Part shown: one piece after another, positions 33,253 to 36,122 of the stretch
Layout of the letters: every line of letters begins with the position of its first letter
How positions within the stretch are numbered: the stretch's first letter is position 1
Assembly: GCA_025354865.1 (NCBI GenBank)
Contig: JANXMB010000130.1
Coordinates: 1-36,122, forward strand
DNA length: 36,122 nt
Direction: 5' to 3'
Source of the DNA: Acetobacteraceae bacterium
GTDB taxonomy: Bacteria > Pseudomonadota > Alphaproteobacteria > Acetobacterales > Acetobacteraceae
Notes under the pieces: model-generated
The model's input: the letters and a program-made list of their open reading frames with translations, nothing else
Told to the model about the DNA's origin: nothing
Databases searched by the model: none
Made by a program: the position numbers and the translations under genes

Positions 33253-34179
33253 CTAGCCGGCGAGCGGGGTATCGACGACCGCCAGCGGTGCGTTGTTCGT
33301 TACTAAGGTGACTCTGCGGATACCGAGGTAGTCTTTCAGCGTGCCGGCAGCGACAGGCATCGGCCCCGGGCCTTTCGCCACCCCCGGAACGCCTTGCGGA
33401 AAGGCGGTGGAGCGGGCGGAATGGAATGCCACATGCCCCTCGATCTTCTGCATGACCTGATGGATATGGCCGTTCAGCACGGTGACGGAACCGAATTTCT
33501 TCAGATGGGTCAACGCCATCGCGCCATCCGCAGTGCCCCAGCCCCAATCCTGATAGGCGATCCACAGCGGCACATGGGCGAACACGACGATCGGGGTGCT
33601 GGCGCTTAGGCCGGCCACGTCCTTGGCCAACCAATCCAGTTGCGGCTTGCCGAGCGTGCCGAGGCCGGCGCCTTGGAGGTCGATGACGTTGACGAGGCCG
33701 ATGAAATGCACCCCGTGCGTGTCGAAACTATACCAACCATCGCCTTTCGTGCCCTTACCGTAGCGATTGAGGTAGCTTTTGCGATTTTCCTCCAGCACAT
33801 CGTGCTCCCCGGGCACGGTGTAGACCTGCAAGCCGGTGGATTTCAGCAATTGCGCGCCGTCGTCGAATTCCTTGGGCTTCGACAAATGCGTGATGTCGCC
33901 AGTGTGGATCAGGAAGGACGGCTTCTGCGGCTGAGCAACGACCTTGCGCAACGCCTCCTGAAACGTGCCGGTGACATCGGTGTTGACCGGCTTGTCGAAA
34001 CCCAGATGGCTGTCGCTGACCTGTGCGAAGGTGAATCCTTTGGTCTCCGCCGCTTCGGCTCGGCCGACGATGCGCGATGTCGGGATCCCCCCGGCGATCG
34101 ACCAGACGGCGGCGGCACCGGCCCATGTCATGCATTGCAGAAAGCCGCGTCGGTCGCGGTTGTCCGGTTCCTCGGTCAT
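33253..34179 (-). CDS. Tat-exported calcineurin-like metallophosphoesterase
   Basis: The 308-residue precursor begins MTEEPDNRDRRGFLQCMTWA, a canonical Tat motif (DRRGFLQ) followed by a hydrophobic stretch, so it should be folded and metallated before export. The metallophosphoesterase motifs are D56-S-H58 (QVSDSHLG), GD95 (HTGDITH), GEHD (124-127), FAHVPLW and NGHIH. The GEHD site replaces the usual GNHD, so the bridging Asn is Glu125. I chose ATG 34179 because AGGAGGG precedes it; the frame to 34332 has no such site. It faces the ECF sigma gene across a repeat-filled gap and is followed by the cupredoxin gene. The substrate is unknown. Confidence 0.9.
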   Translation of the reverse strand: MTEEPDNRDRRGFLQCMTWAGAAAVWSIAGGIPTSRIVGRAEAAETKGFTFAQVSDSHLGFDKPVNTDVTGTFQEALRKVVAQPQKPSFLIHTGDITHLSKPKEFDDGAQLLKSTGLQVYTVPGEHDVLEENRKSYLNRYGKGTKGDGWYSFDTHGVHFIGLVNVIDLQGAGLGTLGKPQLDWLAKDVAGLSASTPIVVFAHVPLWIAYQDWGWGTADGAMALTHLKKFGSVTVLNGHIHQVMQKIEGHVAFHSARSTAFPQGVPGVAKGPGPMPVAAGTLKDYLGIRRVTLVTNNAPLAVVDTPLAG

Positions 34180-34305
34180 GGAATATCCCTCCTGGCGGCG
34201 GGAACCACGATCGGCCCCGTCAGCGGCATTACCGGCCAAGGCTGCGGAATATTCCCGGCCGAGCGCATATTTCCACTTCGGGCTATTTTTTCGATTTTCG
34301 GGAAT

Positions 34306-34333
34306 AATGCCGGCGGTAAGCCGGTATGGCATT
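34306..34333. repeat. Short inverted repeat next to the family C element
   Basis: AATGCC at 34306-34311 is complementary to GGCATT at 34328-34333, with a further possible CCGGC/GCCGG pairing inside. It lies just before the family C repeat and may be part of the phosphoesterase promoter region. Confidence 0.4.
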
Positions 34334-34337
34334 TGGA

Positions 34338-34428
34338 CCTAGTGGTCAGAATCTGACCACTAGGCTTTAGATTTGGCGGGCCGATTCACCTAACGCTTGG
34401 GACTCAAGCGTTAGGATCGGACCACTAG
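34338..34428 (-). repeat. Two-hairpin palindromic repeat, family C
   Basis: The element has a perfect 13-bp hairpin with a 1-nt centre (CCTAGTGGTCAGA and complement, 34338-34364), a second perfect 11-bp hairpin (CCTAACGCTTG and complement, 34389-34415), and outer ends CTAGTGGTC (34339-34347) and GACCACTAG (34420-34428). On the minus strand the segment between the hairpins reads GTGAATC...CAAATCTAAAGCCTAG, which resembles the linker of the family A repeat. It shares its last three bases with the family B copy that follows. Confidence 0.85.
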
Positions 34429-34530
34429 AGCGCGATGACCGAAGGTGGAATCACCGAAGGTCTGAATCGCGCGAACAAACAATAGGATAGAGCGCGAGAC
34501 GTGAGCGAGAGCGAACGCATCGTGCTCTAG
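34426..34530 (+). repeat. Two-hairpin palindromic repeat, family B, copy 2
   Basis: This copy is nearly identical to those at 21354 and 35866, with ends TAGAGCGCGAT and ATCGTGCTCTA (one G-T pair instead of G-C), the block CTGAATC and the linker CAAACAATAGGATAGA. It directly follows the family C element. Its final TAG (34528-34530) is an in-frame stop 15 nt before the presumed sigma-factor start. Confidence 0.92.
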
Positions 34531-34545
34531 CAAAACAGGCACGGT

Positions 34546-35097
34546 TTGGCACACGACGATCGCAAACGCCGCTTTGAACTTCTCGCGCTGCCGCATCTCG
34601 ACGCGGCGTTCAATCTCGCGCGCTGGCTGGCCGGGAATAGCGCCGATGCGGAAGACGTGGTGCAGGATGCGTACCTCCGCGCCTATCGCTATTTCGATTC
34701 GTTTCACGGCGGCGAATTCCGGGTCTGGCTGCTGTCGATCGTGCGCAATTGTTTCCTCGACTGGGTCAAGGACAATCGATCCGGCCGACTGCTGTTCCAG
34801 CCCGAACCGGCGGGCGAGGCCGACGATATGCTGTGGTCCGAGCGTCCGCGCGACCCCGAGTCATTGTTGCTCGACAGCATCGACAGCCAGACCTTGGAGC
34901 AACTGATGTTGCGTTTGCCGATCGAGTACCGGGAAGTCCTGCTGCTGCGAGAGGTCGAAGACCTGTCCTATAAGGAGATCGCCGTCATCGTAAACACGCC
35001 TTTGGGGACGACGATGTCCCGCCTCGCCCGAGCCCGCCTGGCGCTGCGGAAACTCTGGTTGGACGCGCACCCATCGGAACCCGCCCATGGCCTGTGA
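34546..35097 (+). CDS. ECF-type RNA polymerase sigma factor
   Basis: The 183-residue protein has region sigma-2 (about 17-76: DAAFNLARWLAGN, then DAEDVVQDAYLRAYRYF) and region sigma-4 (about 115-170: LRLPIEYREVLLLREVEDLS with the helix-turn-helix YKEIAVIVNTPLGTTMSRL). The only start available after the upstream stop at 34528 is TTG 34546, with a weak AGG before it. It overlaps the anti-sigma gene by 11 nt, so the two are probably coupled and form a switch. The promoter must lie inside or upstream of the repeats. The target genes are unknown; the divergent phosphoesterase and cupredoxin are natural candidates. Confidence 0.9.
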   Translation: MAHDDRKRRFELLALPHLDAAFNLARWLAGNSADAEDVVQDAYLRAYRYFDSFHGGEFRVWLLSIVRNCFLDWVKDNRSGRLLFQPEPAGEADDMLWSERPRDPESLLLDSIDSQTLEQLMLRLPIEYREVLLLREVEDLSYKEIAVIVNTPLGTTMSRLARARLALRKLWLDAHPSEPAHGL

Positions 35098-35851
35098 TCG
35101 TTCCGCGACCTTGCCGGCGCTGTTGGCCGATGGCGCCTTTCGCCAGCCGCGCCGCTTTTTAGCCGAGCGGCATGTTGGTCGCTGCCCCGATTGCGCGATG
35201 GCTTTGGACGAACGCCACGCCGCAAAAACCATGCTGCGCACCAAACTGCCCTTCCACCGCGCCCCCCCGGGCCTGGCTGCTCGGATTGGCGCCGCACTGC
35301 CCCGCGAAACCCCGCCGGTCGTGGCGCGGCGGCGCGGTTTGTCCCAGACGTTTGCCGGCGGATTGGCCAGCGGAACGATCGGTGCCCTCGCCGGTGTTGC
35401 CGCAACCCTGCTGGCGGTGCTTCCGCTCGGCGCCCCCGATGCGGCGGTGCAAGGCGCGATCGACAGTCACATCCGATCCCTGATGGCGGATCACCTGACC
35501 GACGTCGCCACCAGCGACCAACACACGGTCAAGCCGTGGTTGTCCGCGCGACTGGATGTTTCGCCGCCAGTACGGGATATGGCCGATCTCGGGTTTCCGC
35601 TGGTGGGCGGGCGGTTGGATTATGTCGCGGGGCATAAAGGCGCGGCGGTGGTCTACCGCCATGCCAAGCATGTCATCAATGTCTTCGCCTGGGCTGCGCC
35701 GGGCAGCGACACCGGGTTTGCCGAACGGGCGCATCAGGGTTTCAACGTCGTGTCCTGGCGGCGAGGCGGCATCGCCTATTGCGCCGTTTCCGATCTGGAG
35801 CCGGATCAACTCGCCGCTTTCGCGCGTTTGGCGAGCGGACCGGCGTCGTAG
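35087..35851 (+). CDS. Membrane anti-sigma factor with zinc-binding (ZAS-like) N-terminus
   Basis: The 254-residue protein has a cytoplasmic N-terminal domain with C3 and H29-x3-C33-x2-C36 (ERHVGRCPDC), the zinc-binding anti-sigma pattern, then one membrane segment (about 88-112, from FAGGLASGTIGALAGVAATL) and a periplasmic domain with VVYRHAKHVINVFAWAA, a block common in anti-sigma factors of this class. It should hold the sigma factor at the membrane until a signal, perhaps redox or metal, releases it. ATG 35087 lies within the end of the sigma gene. The identity of the signal is not visible. Confidence 0.88.
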   Translation: MACDRSATLPALLADGAFRQPRRFLAERHVGRCPDCAMALDERHAAKTMLRTKLPFHRAPPGLAARIGAALPRETPPVVARRRGLSQTFAGGLASGTIGALAGVAATLLAVLPLGAPDAAVQGAIDSHIRSLMADHLTDVATSDQHTVKPWLSARLDVSPPVRDMADLGFPLVGGRLDYVAGHKGAAVVYRHAKHVINVFAWAAPGSDTGFAERAHQGFNVVSWRRGGIAYCAVSDLEPDQLAAFARLASGPAS

Positions 35852-35865
35852 CGGTGATCCGCTTT

Positions 35866-35970
35866 TAGAGCGCGATGACCGAAGGTGGAATAACCGGAGG
35901 TCTGAATCGCGCGAACAAACAATAGGTTAGATCGCGATACGTGAGCGAGAGCGAACGCATCGCGCTCTAG
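35866..35970 (+). repeat. Two-hairpin palindromic repeat, family B, copy 3
   Basis: The copy has perfect inverted ends (TAGAGCGCGAT and ATCGCGCTCTA), the block CTGAATC and the linker CAAACAATAGGTTAGA, and differs from copy 1 at only a few positions. It starts 14 nt after the anti-sigma stop and lies in the gap facing the convergent gene at the end of the window. Confidence 0.92.
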
Positions 35971-35982
35971 CGTTCGACCGAC

Positions 35983-36018
35983 ACGCCACCGGGTTCCGAT
36001 CGCCGAACCCGGTGGCGT
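35983..36018. terminator. Long perfect hairpin after the third family B repeat
   Basis: ACGCCACCGGGTTC (35983-35996) pairs perfectly with 36005-36018 across an 8-nt loop. It lies 12 nt beyond the repeat and 16 nt before the stop of the convergent partial gene. It may act as a terminator for either strand, though no T-run follows. Confidence 0.55.
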
Positions 36019-36034
36019 ATTGGTCGCTGCACGC

Positions 36035-36121
36035 TCACCCCGGCACGTAAGGCGCCGGCACGAAAAACCGGCCGCCGACCGTTTTCAGGGCGTTGTTCTC
36101 GCTCGTCATGGCCGCCGAACG
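36035..36121 (-). CDS. C-terminal end of an unidentified protein (partial, continues outside window)
   Basis: A minus-strand frame enters from the right edge and stops at TGA 36035-36037, giving 28 residues ending GGRFFVPAPYVPG. The placement just after a hairpin and convergent to the anti-sigma gene suits a real gene end. The fragment is too short for a family call, and the coding status is not certain. Confidence 0.45.
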   Translation of the reverse strand, partial: RSAAMTSENNALKTVGGRFFVPAPYVPG

Positions 36122-36122
36122 C

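Overview
The window comes from a GC-rich alphaproteobacterium. The strongest clue is a direct-repeat SOS box of the GTTC-N7-GTTC type (read as GAAC-N7-GAAC at 879-893) just upstream of lexA, inside a moeA-lexA-comEC neighbourhood that is familiar from this class. The trpB-trpA-accD-folC cassette and a PEP-CTERM surface protein fit a Rhodospirillales or Acetobacteraceae-like genome, but that finer placement is inference.

Layout. 1-4430: the 3' part of moeA, SOS-regulated lexA, comEC facing it tail to tail, and a small PEP-CTERM protein gene overlapping the comEC start. 4513-15799: nine ABC-importer genes, all on the minus strand, forming two modules. The first to be transcribed has two tandem paralogous FbpA/AfuA-type binding proteins, a fused two-domain permease and an ATPase (15799 to 10961), all overlapping or nearly touching. 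The second has two tandem paralogous family-1 (sugar-type) binding proteins with Tat-like signals, two permeases and an ATPase (10766 to 4513). 15890-21349: a class V aminotransferase-like protein, a SulP anion transporter, a crotonase-like protein, a CbpA/CbpM co-chaperone pair and a VOC protein. 21561-25775: folC, accD, trpA and trpB on the minus strand, joined by 4-nt start/stop overlaps. 26080-32767: plus-strand pckA, a PaiB-like flavin-binding protein, a tyrosine-phosphatase-like protein, a FrnE/DsbA-family oxidoreductase, an O-acetylhomoserine sulfhydrylase-like enzyme, an EamA transporter and a GNAT acetyltransferase. 32772-35851: a cupredoxin and a Tat-exported metallophosphoesterase (minus strand), divergent from an ECF sigma factor and its zinc-binding membrane anti-sigma factor. 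The end holds the last codons of an unidentified minus-strand gene.

The least expected structure is non-coding. Five palindrome-rich repeats of about 90-120 bp fall into three sequence families but share one architecture: a TAG end, a first hairpin, a GAATC block, a CAAA(C/T)AA...(T)TAG-like linker, a second hairpin and a CTAA/CTAG end. One fills the entire gap between two convergent genes and supplies both stop codons. Two others lie in convergent gaps, each next to a further long perfect hairpin. Two abut each other directly upstream of the ECF sigma gene. A second oddity is a 33-bp tandem repeat upstream of trpB that is open in all three minus-strand frames, two of them rich in Trp codons.

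How the genes work together: the window mixes housekeeping modules (SOS control, molybdenum cofactor, Trp, fatty-acid and folate synthesis, gluconeogenesis) with accessory modules (two importers with duplicated receptors, a stress-type sigma/anti-sigma cluster with periplasmic copper and phosphoesterase proteins). No tRNA, rRNA, CRISPR array, transposase or prophage gene was recognised.
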